Source: Dactylis glomerata (taxonomy: Eukaryota > Streptophyta > Magnoliopsida > Poales > Poaceae). Taken from it: a stretch of 64,000 bases of DNA. Under the pieces are notes generated by a model. That model saw nothing but the letters and a program-made list of their open reading frames with translations, did no database searches and was not told the DNA's origin. The stretch's first letter is position 1; every line of letters begins with the position of its first letter. The position numbers and the translations under genes are program-made. This document shows positions 11,361 to 22,836 of this stretch, in pieces. The stretch spans positions 5,439,434 through 5,503,433 of the forward strand of contig QXEO01000143.1 in the NCBI GenBank assembly GCA_007115705.1, in the 5' to 3' direction.

Positions 11361-14300
11361 TCACGACAGTGGAGGATAACACGTCGATGGCGATGGCGAT
11401 GGCAGTAAGCAGTAATACATCTCCTTCAGACGTGAAAGAACAACCAGCCTGTCGGACATCGGCATATGAGGCTTTGCTAGGTCCACAATGTCTTGTCTGA
11501 CTCTGCAACAAAACAAACTGATTAGGAACAAAGATCATACATATAATTAACAACAAAACTAGTCAAAGGATATTGAGATGAGACTGACCTTGACCACTCC
11601 CCTGTTTTTTTCGCATGGAACTCAACAGCTTTGTATAATCTGTCAAGGTCGCACAATATCAACCCAAACTTGGAGCCTGCCTTTTTCTCCTGTAAAGTAG
11701 AAAAATTAGGACATCACTATTTGGGTGTGTAATCCAAGTATGCTGAAAATTTCTGGCAAGCGTCTCCCTAATGGATGGAGTTTCGTTTCAGATATTCAGA
11801 GTTAATCTTGAAAAGGGCAGTTCTGAGTAGCCATGTCATACTAGGTAAGGGATATTAAAAAGTGACCACCAATAGGATGACAGAATGAAGACTAAACCTT
11901 GAAAGCAGCTATTCGTCAACATCTAAACAAAACAAACATGCCAGACTAGCAAGATCTGGATAATTTACCATTCCACTAGTCATGCATTTCTGGAACTCCA
12001 TAAACCTTAGCTCTGCATCACGAAGAAGCAGCCTTTGCGGAAGCCTTGACATCTTGCTTCTTTCCTCTTCGTCTTCGTCCTAGTTATAAATAACCCCAGA
12101 GATTGTTACAAATATTTATCAAGTTTTCCAAAAATTCCAGGTGAACATTGCTATGATGTCTGGCACAAATATATTACAGATCAGCATCTCCAGGTCCTAT
12201 AGACCTAGACCAAGTAGTTCAAAATGCGCAAGATGTGATATTGCAATCAATAAGATAACGAAAGTCCATATACATACATGGAAAAACGATGCTCGCAATA
12301 GAAGGAGTAGCAGAAGACAAAGACCAAATACAGGCCAGGCCGCACAAAGGGCAAACTTTATCTCGTTTCCCTCAAGAATCTGATTCAGCTCCAGCAGTGC
12401 CCTGTGAACAAATAACCAAATTATCTATGGATGGGAATATTATTATACAAGACAAAATACCTATATGCATATACTAGGGGTAATCTAGCTAGGGGTGGGC
12501 ATTCACGTAATACAGTTTTTGTTTTGCTTCAATCAATTAGGGTTATAAAAAATCAGGTTTGTCAAAGAGAAAACAAAATTCACCCTTACAAAGCCTAATG
12601 CCCGAAGACCAAAACTCCAGTTTGGTCTAATTGGTTATCCATAAAACCAAACAAGCTCAAAGGCAATCGATTAGCGCAGCTGAACAACATATATTCAATT
12701 CGACAGCAACAAAAATTAACACACCAAGCAAGAAGGACAAGAAATATCAGATCCATACATTTATGTATCAACCAACCAACATCAGCAATACACGTAAAAG
12801 AGAATGCCAACATAGCCGCATGTGACCAAGCAGTGCGATCCTTCACTGTGAATGCCAACATCATGGCTTAGGGGCATGATGGAATGGTTGTATAATAGGA
12901 CCGAGACAAAGACGGACCGAATTAATACGTCACCCCAAACCCAAAATAAACAACAATTTGGTCAGGTCGGAGTTGTTCGGGTTTAGTTTTCTGTTGATGT
13001 GCCCATCCCTAATTCTAGTCAGGCCACAAATAGTATAACTTACTCCTGTTGACTCAACTTCTTTTCCTTGACAGAACAATCCAGTTCCAGTAATTTCCTG
13101 TGTAAGAACAATCAATTATCTCTGCTCAGGAATAGGTAAGGAAAAAAATATGTGTGTGTTAATCAATATACTGTGATGCAACTACGGTATTAACTTACTT
13201 CTGAAGATCATGTGCGTGGTTCTGGATCTGAAATGTTCAAAGTTGGATGTCAGGAAAATGGAATTTAGTTCAATAGAATGAGCACCCAAACACAGAAAAT
13301 AATCGAACCTTGTTAGTAGGCATGGCAGGTGCGAATACTCCACTCGGCAGTTTTTGAGGTAGGTGCATCATCTCTTTTTCACATCTGCTCAAATGAATAG
13401 ATTCAATGAAATCCAATGGCTAATCATTTGGGATGGTTAAAAAGGGTAAATGTCAATTCAGCTTTAAATGAAAGATGCACCACCAATACTATTCCACCGA
13501 CAGACATGGGGACCAACTAAGAAGATGTAAAACCAGCAATAAAGATATCAATAACACATGTAGTTTGGATGCAGAGCAGGCTCAGTACATAACTGCCCTC
13601 ATCCTGATGCCATTGCAATGTATGATAATAGTAGATCTAGCAAGCACCCACACCCAACTACAATTAACTACTCGCATATCCTTTGAACCACTTAATATTT
13701 TCCCCCACCATTTACTTCAGGGAAAAGTCTCTCTTTGCCCTCAAACCATCTTCCTCAACTCATCGCCACCCACCACCATTCTTTTCCACAAATAGAAAAT
13801 AATCAATTTATTCTCACTAGGAGCACCACCGCTACCCAAGGACTCCATTCTTGCCACTTGATTGGGCCAACTCCCACTCTATTAAAAGGGCCTCACTGTT
13901 TCAGATATATTTGCATGTCATCAAGATATCACTAAATAACTCAAGCATTGAACCCCCCACCAGTAGGAGATCACATGTTCCCAAGATTTTATTTTCATAC
14001 TCTATCAATCTTAAAACAAGTGCAAATATTAGAATCCATTCACATTATTTGGCTAAAGTGTAACTCAAGCTAATGCAATATATATATTATATATATAAGT
14101 GTGCAACACTGTCATACCATGGTTGAGTAAGGATAGTGTATATGGTGGAATAAGGAAAGAACCCGTGGGTAAAACGTATATTTGAGAGATAGCCTTAGAG
14201 AATAACCTGTGCAAAGATGCTTCAATCTGATGGACAACTTGTTCGGTCGATATAAGTTTATTTGTTCGCTTGAATGTCCTGTGGAGCCCATCTCTAATGG

Positions 14301-17039
14301 AAATAATCTAATGATTGCAAAATTAGACAGAAAACAACTGTCAATGATGTAACCATATTATGTGTTTTGACGATATAAGAAAATGATCTTGTGATTGCAA
14401 AAATAGAAAAATTTCCTGATGTAAGCATATTAATACAGATCTACAAATTTAAAGAAAGATAGAGGTGCTTGTAGCAATGGTTTTCCATGAAAAATGAACC
14501 AAAAGTTCTCTACCTCCTTTTTCATATATTTTTCTGATCAGGACAAAAAATGTGAGTTATTTTGAAGTTATTCTAATCTCATACACACAAAATTTTGCAA
14601 CTATTCATCGAAGTGCAAACGCTTTAGTTAATATACATAGTTCACTTCTGTATGATATGCTAACTGTAACAAGAGTACATCTAGTAATGCACAAAGTAGC
14701 ATGTAATTTTATTTTTCGCGTATAAGTATTTGGAACCTCACAAAGTAGTGCAAAAAATGTAGACACTTCCCTACTTCCATAGAATAGCTTCGCTTCCAGT
14801 TAACTTTAGCATCATACAACAAAACAATATATGCAGGAAGCATCTTACTAGTTCCACAGCATGCTGGTCCCAGTATCCAGCCAATGACTCCTTAGTAGCG
14901 TGGATCGAGCCGTCCATGTCAGAACTGCCCATGAAACTACTATGGCGTTAAAGCCACAGAGAGCATGCGGAGAGGCCAATTGCTCCACATGTATAGGGTA
15001 ACCAGTATATCGTCTTATTTCTTGGTTTTTGATGCACTGCAAGCTACCATTGTAGAAAATATCGCTTCAGAAAAATTAAGAAGCTAACTGCTTGATACAG
15101 TGGATCCATAAGCAACATGCAGTGAGATACATGCTTGAGTTTCAACATGTCATTACTAAGTTATCAATCAATGTATTGGTACCATAGAGGCTAAAGCAAC
15201 CACAGGCTCACAGCAATGACTTATAGCAAGAAAGCTTGTCTGCAACAACAATAACAAAACCTTTTGACCAAAGCAAGAAAGCTTCCTGCATGGAAAAATA
15301 TTTGGGGACTTGCATATACATATAAATATTTCTATGAGAAGCATAATCAAGCAACCTACGACACCCCCCTCCGGGAACACATTTCTTCAGAGGAACTGTC
15401 ACAACCTAATGAACCTCTAAAAGTAAAAAGGTGTTTACCCGTATGATCAAGGATAATGATAGTGAAAAAGATGAGTAGAAGTATCCTCAATGAAAGTAGA
15501 GTTTCTTACTTTATTGGAGATAAAACGATCAAACATCAAAAGGTTTTGATAGATCAACTTTACTACAGTTGAAATGTGAACACAACCTTCTGGTAATGTT
15601 TGAAAGCTAAGCTGAGTGAAGCTTGACGGCTGGGCCTGAAAACATGTAATTAGTTAATTATATCATATAACATCAAACAAGCAAACATATTACAACTACT
15701 ATTCGATTATATGAAAAGTAAAGATTGCATACCTCAGCAAGAGTTCTTAGTGATAGCTCCAACCTGGAGAAGAGTGGGTTCAACATAACTGCTAGTGCAT
15801 GCAACGATTGATTTGGGTATTCATTTAATCTTCCTTTCCATTTATCAACTTCTGAGTAAACCTACAGAAAATGCAAATTAGAGTTAAGTTCATAAAGGAT
15901 CCATCATCAAGTAGCAAGAATAACGTTATCCAGAGAGCAAAGGGGTGCTTAGAATCTGACTACAGTAGCCTGTTCGGAAGAGTGCAACTACCAAGTTGAT
16001 ATCAGCACAGTATAAGCAAAAGATTTATTGCTATTGAGAAACTTTTGCTCTACTTAGAAGGAGTATAATCAACATAGTATTGTTGCTACTTTGTCATGAT
16101 TAACTTGTTAGACTAACATACCTCTGCAAGAAAAGCAGCCAAGCAATCTTGCATACTCGCCAAGGCATAAAGTTTTATCGAGACCATAGCAGCAGCGGAG
16201 TTTAAAAGGTAGTGGGATGGACTTGTGCTGCGCAGTCCAGTAAGTGTTTGCCATGTTGTTTCAAGGAAGGCTCTTGGACCTCTTTCAAAGACCATGAAAT
16301 ACATTCGCTGTAAATTTGTTCCCTAAAAAAGTCGAGAAAGAAAAATAGGTAAGTAGCATAAATAAAAAGATAACACTTCTCTGCAGTAGCAGTGTAATTA
16401 GAACTTAGAGAATAAACAAAATACCTCAGCTATGGACTCCCAATAGAGCAAGCTTTTCTGAATATTGTGCAAAGTAGACAGAGTGTAATGCACAATATCT
16501 TCCAAGATAGCATATGACAGGGTACAAAAATTCCTGCAAATGACGTAGTCAAAAAGTAAATTCCCATCATTACAGAACAATAGTCGCAAAACAAGACCTA
16601 AATAAAATATATTACTAGCACAAGCGAAGTTGTCTGTATTACACACACACTGACTAATTCCCGAACACACTGCATACGAGTAGGAAATATTCGCCGATCA
16701 CCACTTGACGTGCTAGCCACAAATTTAATTGTTTCTGAGTGAGGTCAACAATAAAGCTTGAGTAATTCGAGAAGCAGTTTCTCACCGGTCAAGGAGCGTG
16801 GTGGCGGGGTCGATTGGCAGCGGGAGACCAGCATGTCGGCGGCGTTTGCGGCCACCAAAGAGAAAGCGGCGGAGATCGGAGGAGGCAGCGGCCGCCTCGG
16901 GGGGGATGTCGGTGAGACCTAAGGGAAGAGGGATATCGCTCTCCGGATCTGCTCGGGTGAGCATGGAGGGTTCTGGCCTTTCGGGGGAGGCAGCCCCCGC
17001 GAGAGGGAGGAGACGGGGGCCTTGCTTCGGATCCGCCAT
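11361..17039 (-). CDS. DGS1: DGS1/NCA2-family mitochondrial membrane protein, 14 exons, with an in-frame stop in exon 6
   Basis: Minus-strand exons: 17039-16786, 16533-16425, 16322-16122, 15861-15733, 15635-15510, 15043-14849, 14307-14207, 13384-13309, 13227-13199, 13097-13044, 12401-12278, 12079-11969, 11689-11589, 11502-11361. All introns are GT-AG and phases agree, giving 584 codons. Matches to plant DGS1 (recalled) include LHNIQKSL, FERGPRAFLETTWQ, IYWLPYTCGAIGLSACSLWL, ELNQILEGNEIKFAL, CDLDRLYKAVEFHAKKTGEW and RQDIVDLAKP. DGS1 is related to yeast Nca2 and affects galactolipid synthesis and mitochondrial membranes. Two membrane segments are visible, in exons 6 and 11. Codon 305 (14950-14948) is TAA where relatives, as I recall, have leucine; everything before and after is in frame. 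It is either a nonfunctional allele, a base error, or rescued by skipping exon 6 (195 nt, phase 0). An upstream in-frame ATG at 17072 adds 11 residues. Confidence 0.85.
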
Positions 17040-17302
17040 GGATCGGTGAGGAGGACGGATAGCGCTCCCCATATCTCCGCCTCTCTCCCCGCCTTTTCAT
17101 AAACATCGATCGATCGAGCCGGAGTAGGAATCGGATCGGGCTTGATTGTCTTCGTGACTGGAAGGTGTACGTCACCTGTTGAATCCGAGTAGGGTTCAGG
17201 AAAGAGGGTAACCACGTACAAACCCTGAACTCTCCAATTCAAGGTCCACCCCACCGCCATTGCTGCTGGAGTTCGTCCCTATCACAGTCATCTCCAGCAC
17301 CA

Positions 17303-17910
17303 CGATTGACGATTCTGCCTTGCGATTATAAACATCTTATTCTGTCAACTCCATTGAGAAACAAATCAATACTAGCAATAGAGCTACTCGCGTATTCATG
17401 CATATGTTTCACACAAGAAATCAGAAATTATGTCAGGATATGGCTGCCTTGTTACATAACGAACTGGAGTTGGAGGCCTCACAACCAAGCTCTAAGCTAC
17501 AAGATGGCTGAAGCAAACAGAACTTACATACCACGACGATACGGCATTTTGCCGGTGAAGTACGCGCAGTAGGTATTTTCCACATCTTTCACGGTAAGGT
17601 ATCCACAGAAGGCTTACTACTCAACTACCAGTGCCTCCCGAAAACTATCTGCCTTGCACATGAGATATTCAGATTAAACAACACACAGTCACGGATGCAG
17701 GAATTATGTGGATGGTACCTGCAGAATCATGCTTCAATTAGAGGTAGAATATCCCCTCCAATCTTCACGAATAAGCACAGCACCATGGAATGGTTCTAAC
17801 TCATACACCAATTCTGTCAATGAAACCATACTGGTGTATGCCCTGCGGTTTCATGAAAAAAAGAACCAGCCTGAACTAATGAAGTTATAGACACAAGCTA
17901 GCCTTGACGT
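17303..17910 (-). repeat. Diverged copy of PPR 3'-flanking sequence
   Basis: CAAGCTCTAAGCTACAAGAT and the following GGCTGAAGCA...AGAACTTACATA (about 17487-17532) match the flank below the intact PPR gene (20935-20980) and the flank at 9270-9320. The rest is unassigned. This stretch lies just upstream of the DGS1-like start codon on the opposite side of that gene from the 9.2-10.5 kb copy. Confidence 0.5.
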
Positions 17911-18125
17911 CATCATAATTCAAGAAGTGTAAATATTTTGATATAACAGTCAAGTGTCATCGTTGATCGACTGAACTAACTGCCTCCTTTATTTTATCCT
18001 CCTCATCTAGACACTCTGCTAAAGAACATCTCTTGGTTAAATCCTTTGCTGCCCATTTTCTTCAACACAACTCAAGGGGTATTTCCATTTTGGCAGTCTC
18101 GACAATACCTGGTTTGTTTAAACTA
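17911..18125 (-). pseudogene. PPR 3'-end remnant, first copy in the tandem duplication
   Basis: Starts CATCATAATTCAAGAAGTGT as does the copy at 19611. It retains blocks of the intact PPR 3' coding region (CTGCCTCC, CCTCCTCATCTAGACACTCTG, AATCCTTTGCTGCCCATTT, TTCAACACAACTCAAGGGG; compare 21376-21490) with an internal deletion. The frame is lost. Confidence 0.65.
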
Positions 18126-18174
18126 GTAATCATTCATGCTGCAAGGCACATCTTTCTCAAGAAAGAAGTTCAGT

Positions 18175-18540
18175 TTGAACCCTGAACTATACAACCTTTA
18201 TATTCCCCTTTTATACCCAAAAAAAATGAAACCTTAATTATGAAAACTTAAAATTCATATTTAAACCATAAACTTTCATGAAACCCTGACTTGAACCCTG
18301 AACTATAGAACCCTGACTTGAACAATGACCCCTGAACTATTAAGCCTTTAAACCTTCTATGATAGCCATCTGACTTGAACCCTGAACTCCTATAGGCCTG
18401 AACTATGAAACCCTGACTTGAACCATGAACCATGAGCTACTAAACCTTAAAACCTTCTATGATAGCATTCTTTCCTGAACCCTAGAATATAAAGCCGTCC
18501 ATATTAAACCTTTAAACTTAAAAAAACATTTAAATTGAAC
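18175..18540. repeat. Degenerate minisatellite of TGAACCCTGAACTAT-type units
   Basis: Imperfect direct repeats of about 20-30 bp built on CCCTGACTTGAACCCTGAAC and AACCTT(T/A)AAACCTT. The same array recurs at 19905-20230 in the second duplication copy. Confidence 0.6.
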
Positions 18541-18561
18541 TCAAGCCCATTATTAAATGGT

Positions 18562-18670
18562 ACTCCCTCTGTCCCAAACTAGTCTCCTTTTTCTAGATAC
18601 ATATGTATCTACACACTAAAACGTGTCTAGATACATGCGCATCCAGACAAAGTTGAGACATGTCAAAAAA
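18562..18670. mobile_element. Stowaway-like MITE remnant, right end missing
   Basis: Begins CTCCCTCTGTCCCAAACTAG after TA and contains inverted ACGTGTCTAGATACAT-type segments, but no matching GGACAGAGGGAG end is present. It sits at the same place in the first duplication copy (after GCCCATTATTA) as the intact Stowaway at 20258 in the second. Confidence 0.5.
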
Positions 18671-19318
18671 GTATGGAAATATGGAAAGATGAGTGCATGT
18701 CATGAGATTATTTAACTTGCATAGTCATGAAAAAATATAACTATGTGTCATGTAAAAAATAGCACAAAGATAAACACATTCATCTTGTCTTTTTTTGTAG
18801 AGGAGACAACCTGTCATTTTTTTTGACAAATCTTTGCAGGTTTCTAATCCATAGGATCCACTACGTTCATCAGTAGGCACACAATATTCCAGCTACTTGA
18901 TCCTTAGATTTTGTCCCACATAGTTAGCTATCAAAACAACCAAGAAAAATAACCCAATACTAGCAACTAATTGCTAGCCATTCAACCACACGTTTCATAG
19001 CATAAGTCTGTCATATCATATTCTGTGGTTAGGTGGTTTATTGTACTCCTACCATATTTGCATTCCAACGCACATTGATACTTTGTTAACAAGTCCATGA
19101 AGATTGCAATTACGACAAGCCAAACTGCAAGATATTGGAGTACATTGCCACACAACAATCTGAAGAGCATGGAGAACTAAGCTCTAAGGTATGATATGAC
19201 TGAAGCAAAGAGAACTTACTTATCAACAAAACTGAAGCAGTGTGTAAGCACTATCCTACCCCATTGCTATGACATGACACAGTTAAAAGCACAAGCTAGC
19301 CTTGACGTCATCAACACT

Positions 19319-19560
19319 CTAAAAAGTGTGAAAAGTTTGATCTAACAACAAACCATCGTTCTTGATCAAATTGTCAATGAGAACATCTTTAGAACTCAAC
19401 TTGCTTAACAATTCTCTCGCCTCCTTCATATAGCCCTCATGTGCCAAACCTTCGATGAGTACAATGTAAGTCGATTCATCAGGCATGCAACCATCAGAGA
19501 CCATATTGGCCAAAATATTGATAGCATCATCTGTTTTGCCGTTTCTATAAAGCACTAGGA
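19319..19560 (-). pseudogene. PPR C-terminal fragment (tandem duplicate)
   Basis: Open for 78 codons and nearly identical to the last ~75 residues of the intact PPR protein: DGCMPDESTYIVLIEGLAHE and ARELLSKLSSKDVLID, ending LLLDQTFHTF against ...TFHTS. Upstream PPR sequence is absent at 19560, where the second duplication copy begins, so it is a 3' fragment without a promoter. Confidence 0.8.
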
Positions 19561-19610
19561 GTACTGTATTGTTGATCTATCAAACCTCTAAACCTTCTAT
19601 GATGGTATCA

Positions 19611-19850
19611 TAATTCAAGAAGTGTAAATATTTTGATCTAACAGCAAAGTGTCATTGTTGATTGACTGAACTGAAATGCCTCCTTGATTTTATCATCTAG
19701 ACATTCAGCAAATAAATGAAGAACATCTCTTGGTTAAATCCTTTGCTGCCCATTTTCTTCAACACGACTCAAGGGGTATTTGCATCTTGGCAGTTTCGAC
19801 AATATCCGTCTACTGGTGTATGGTAAGTGACTGAATGGTTTGCTTAAATT
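19611..19850 (-). pseudogene. PPR 3'-end remnant, second copy
   Basis: Matches 17911-18125 closely (AGAACATCTCTTGGTTAAAT, TTGCTGCCCATTTTCTTCAA) and more distantly the intact PPR coding sequence at 21376-21500. The frame is broken. Confidence 0.65.
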
Positions 19851-20257
19851 AGTAATCATGCACGCTGCAAGACACATTTTTCCCAAGAAAGAAGTCCAGT
19901 TTGAACCCTGAACTATACAACCTATTCCCCTTTTCTACAAAAAAAAATGAAACCTTAATTATGAAAACTTAAACTTCATATTAAACCATAAAACTTTCCA
20001 TGAAACCCCAACTTCAACCCTAAACCATAGAACTCTGACTTGAACAATGAGCCCTGATCTATCAAACCACTAAACCTTCTAGATAGCCATCTGACTTGAA
20101 CCCTGAACTATATTATTACATGCCTGAACTATGAAACCCTGACTTGAACAACGAACCCTGAACTGCTAAACCTTAAACCCTGGACTATGAAACCGTCCAT
20201 ATTAAACCTTTAAACTACAAACACCATTTAAATTGAACTCGAGCCCATTATTATATA

Positions 20258-20431
20258 CTCCCTCCGTTTCAAAATATAAGATGTTTTAACCCATCATTGC
20301 CATGCATGTATGTAGACATCTTTTAGTGTGTAGGTTAGAAGCAAAAAGAGTGAACCTATATACTAAAAAGCATCTAGATACATGTGTGTCAATGATGTGC
20401 TAAAACATCTTATATTTTGGAACGGAGGGAG
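20258..20431. mobile_element. Stowaway (Tc1/Mariner) MITE, 174 bp
   Basis: Left end CTCCCTCCGTTTCAAAATAT and right end ATATTTTGGAACGGAGGGAG are inverted repeats extended by AAGATGTTTTA/TAAAACATCTT. TA flanks both ends. CTCCCTCCGT is the diagnostic Triticeae Stowaway terminus. Confidence 0.9.
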
Positions 20432-21075
20432 TAGTAGTTTTGCATTTCCAGGTTTTCAAAATGTGGAGATGTGTTATGAGATTATTTAACTTGCAGTCAC
20501 AAAAAAATATAACTACTTTGTGTCATGTACATAATAGCAAGAAACAAACACATTCATCTTGTCTTTTTTTTGTAGAGAAGACAAACTGTCATTTTTTGGA
20601 CAAATCTTTGCAGGTTTCTAATCCATAGGATCCACTATGTTCATCAGTATTCCAGCTACTTGATCCCTAGATATATTCCCACATAGTTAGCTATCAAAAC
20701 AACCAAGAAAAATAACCCAATACTAGCAACTAGTTACTAGCCTTTCAAGCATATGTTTCATAGCATAAGTCTGACATATCCTATTCTGTGGTTAGATGGT
20801 TTATTATACCATATCTGCATCCAACACACACTGATACTTTGTTAACAAGACCCTGAAGATTGCAATTACGACCAGCCAAACTGCAAGATATTGGAGTACA
20901 TTGTTACACAACAATCTGAAGAGCATGGAGAACTAAGCTCTAAGCTACGATATAACTGAAGCAAAGAGAACTTACTTATCAACAAAACTGAAGCAGTGTG
21001 TATGCGCTATCCTACCCCATTGCGATGACATAACACAGTTAAAAAAGCACAAGCTAGCCTTGACATCATCAACAC

Positions 21076-22836
21076 TCAAGAAGTGTGAAAAGTTTGATCT
21101 AACAACAAACCATCATTCTTGATCAAACTGTCAATGAGAACATCTTTAGAACTCAACTTGCTTAACAATTCCCTCGCCTCCTTCATATAGCCCTCATGTG
21201 CCAAACCTTCAATGAGTATAATGTAAGTCGATTCATCAGGCATGCAACCATCAGATACCATATCAGCCAAAATATTGATACCATCATGTGTTTTGCCATT
21301 GCTACAAAGCGCTAAGAGTATTGTATTGTAGAGAGCAGTGTGCGGTGATATCCCTTTATCTTGCAGTCTATGAACCATCTGAATTGCCTCCTCGAGTTTA
21401 ACCTCCTCATGCAGACACTCAGCTAACAGCTTATAATTTACCTCTGAGTTGAATCCTTTGTTGCACATTTCATTCAACAGCTCAAGGGACAGTTCCATCT
21501 TGCCACTTCTGGCAAGCCCGTCAATTAGTGTACTGTAAGTGACTGAATCAGGAGTGCATCCTTTCTCGGGCATTTGCTTAAATACTTGAATGGCCTGCAC
21601 CGTCAACCCTTTCTGACACAATAAACCAAGGAGTGTATTGAACGGTGAAATATCTGGGAGGTGATTTAGCTCCTCAGTATCCTCCCAACGATCACGGCTG
21701 CACAAACCCTTCACTAGAATTTCAAATGTGAAAGTATTAGGTTCACAACCATAGGACTGCATGTTCTTTACTATCTCCAAGGCATTGGCCACATGTCCTT
21801 GCTCACAAAGGCCACCGATGACGGCATTGTAGGTAGCAACGTTCGCTGGGCATTCATGCTTTGACATCTTCTCGAGAAGCCGGACCACCTGCTGGAGCAG
21901 TCCTTCTTGACACAACTGACTGATGACCACGCTGAGAGTCGCTTCGCTCGGGGGACAATCCTCACGGAACATCTCATCTATAAGCTCCTCAACATCCCCC
22001 CAGCGACCGGCGGTACGCAGGCCCTTCAAGACGGTGTTGTAGTTGACGGTGTTGGCCTTGCACCCGTACGAGGGCAGGCTGTTGAGCAGCTCGCGGGCGT
22101 CGTCCACGTCGCCCTCCCTGCACATCCCGTCCATGATGACGTTGTAGGTGACGTTGGTGGGCGTGCACCCCTCCTCGAGCATGAGGTCGATCAGCTCCAT
22201 GGCGTGCCGGTACCCGCCGCCCTTGCAGGCGGCCTCGAGGAGGATGTTGTAGGTGACGACGTCGGGGGCGCACCCGCGGCAGAGCATTCCGTCGAGCAGC
22301 ACGAGCGCGTCCCGGACCTGGCCGCGCACGCAGAGGGCGTGCATGAGCGGGTTGTAGGCGTAGGCGCTGGGCGGCACGGGCATCCCGTCCACGACGCGGC
22401 GCGCCTCGTCGAGCCGCCCCGCGCGGCAGTACCCGTCGGCCAGGGCGCTGTAGGTGACGGCGGTGGCCGCGGAGCCGCACGCCTCGACGACGCGCGCGGC
22501 GTCCGTGGGGCGGCCCCGGCGGCAGAGGTCGCGGACGAGCTTGTTGGCGAGCTGGACGTCCGGCGGGAAGGGGGAGGAGTCGATGATGCGGAGCGCCGCG
22601 TCGAGGTCGCCGCGGTGGACGAGCGAGCTCAGGCGGCGTTCTTCTCCGCCCAGACGGCGAGGCGGGTCGGGGTTGGGCTTCGGGAAGCTCGGGGCGTTGG
22701 GGTTGGAGCTGCGTAGGCGGGTGCGGTGGCGGCCTGAGGGTGGCCGCGGCGAGTGGTGCGGGTGGCCGGAGCAGGAGGGAAGAGAGGGGAGGAGGCTGCT
22801 GCTGCAAAGGGTGGGAGGAGACGGCGACGAAAGCAT
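21076..22836 (-). CDS. P-class pentatricopeptide repeat (PPR) protein, intronless
   Basis: A 586-residue protein from the ATG at 22836. The same frame is open to an ATG at 22959 (627 aa), but the first 41 residues look unlike a targeting peptide; starting at MLSSPSPPTLCSSS gives a Ser/Pro/Arg-rich leader typical of plastid or mitochondrial import. About 14 consecutive 33-35-residue PPR motifs cover residues ~92-570, with the usual VTYN.L..GLC..G...A..L...M..KG..P pattern (e.g. VTYNVIMDGMCREGDVDDAR, VATYNAVIGGLCEQGHVANA); one near residue 370 is shortened. No E, DYW or SMR domain is seen, so it is P class, a family that binds organellar RNA; the target is unknown. The 5' half is very GC-rich and the 3' half AT-rich, a common grass gradient. 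It is the likely parent of the broken copies at 9.2-10.5 and 17.9-19.9 kb. Confidence 0.92.
   Translation of the reverse strand: MLSSPSPPTLCSSSLLPSLPSCSGHPHHSPRPPSGRHRTRLRSSNPNAPSFPKPNPDPPRRLGGEERRLSSLVHRGDLDAALRIIDSSPFPPDVQLANKLVRDLCRRGRPTDAARVVEACGSAATAVTYSALADGYCRAGRLDEARRVVDGMPVPPSAYAYNPLMHALCVRGQVRDALVLLDGMLCRGCAPDVVTYNILLEAACKGGGYRHAMELIDLMLEEGCTPTNVTYNVIMDGMCREGDVDDARELLNSLPSYGCKANTVNYNTVLKGLRTAGRWGDVEELIDEMFREDCPPSEATLSVVISQLCQEGLLQQVVRLLEKMSKHECPANVATYNAVIGGLCEQGHVANALEIVKNMQSYGCEPNTFTFEILVKGLCSRDRWEDTEELNHLPDISPFNTLLGLLCQKGLTVQAIQVFKQMPEKGCTPDSVTYSTLIDGLARSGKMELSLELLNEMCNKGFNSEVNYKLLAECLHEEVKLEEAIQMVHRLQDKGISPHTALYNTILLALCSNGKTHDGINILADMVSDGCMPDESTYIILIEGLAHEGYMKEARELLSKLSSKDVLIDSLIKNDGLLLDQTFHTS

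Larger units (their letters stand above)
17911..21330. repeat. Tandem duplication, two ~1.7-kb copies (17911-19610 and 19611-about 21330)
   Basis: CATCATAATTCAAGAAGTGT occurs at both 17911 and 19611. TAATCATxCAxGCTGCAAG, the minisatellite, a Stowaway insertion, GAGATTATTTAACTTGCA, CATTCATCTTGTCTTTTTTT, AATCCATAGGATCCACTA and the PPR 3' end follow in the same order in each copy. The second copy runs into the complete PPR gene, the first only into its last ~240 bp, as expected from unequal recombination. Confidence 0.8.

Noticed and set aside
11113..11379. Plus-strand frame continuing from the copia gag fragment
   Set aside because: Only the first ~20 residues are gag-like; the rest runs antisense into the last exon of the DGS1-like gene.
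18175..18540. Minisatellite considered as a CRISPR-like array
   Set aside because: Units are degenerate, of unequal length and without unique spacers, in a eukaryotic context.
21907..22716. Long plus-strand frame (269 aa) and minus frame 21989-22807 over the PPR gene
   Set aside because: Both overlap the GC-rich half of the PPR coding region in other frames, with Val/Gly/Ala- or Arg/Pro-biased composition and no domain; they are shadows.
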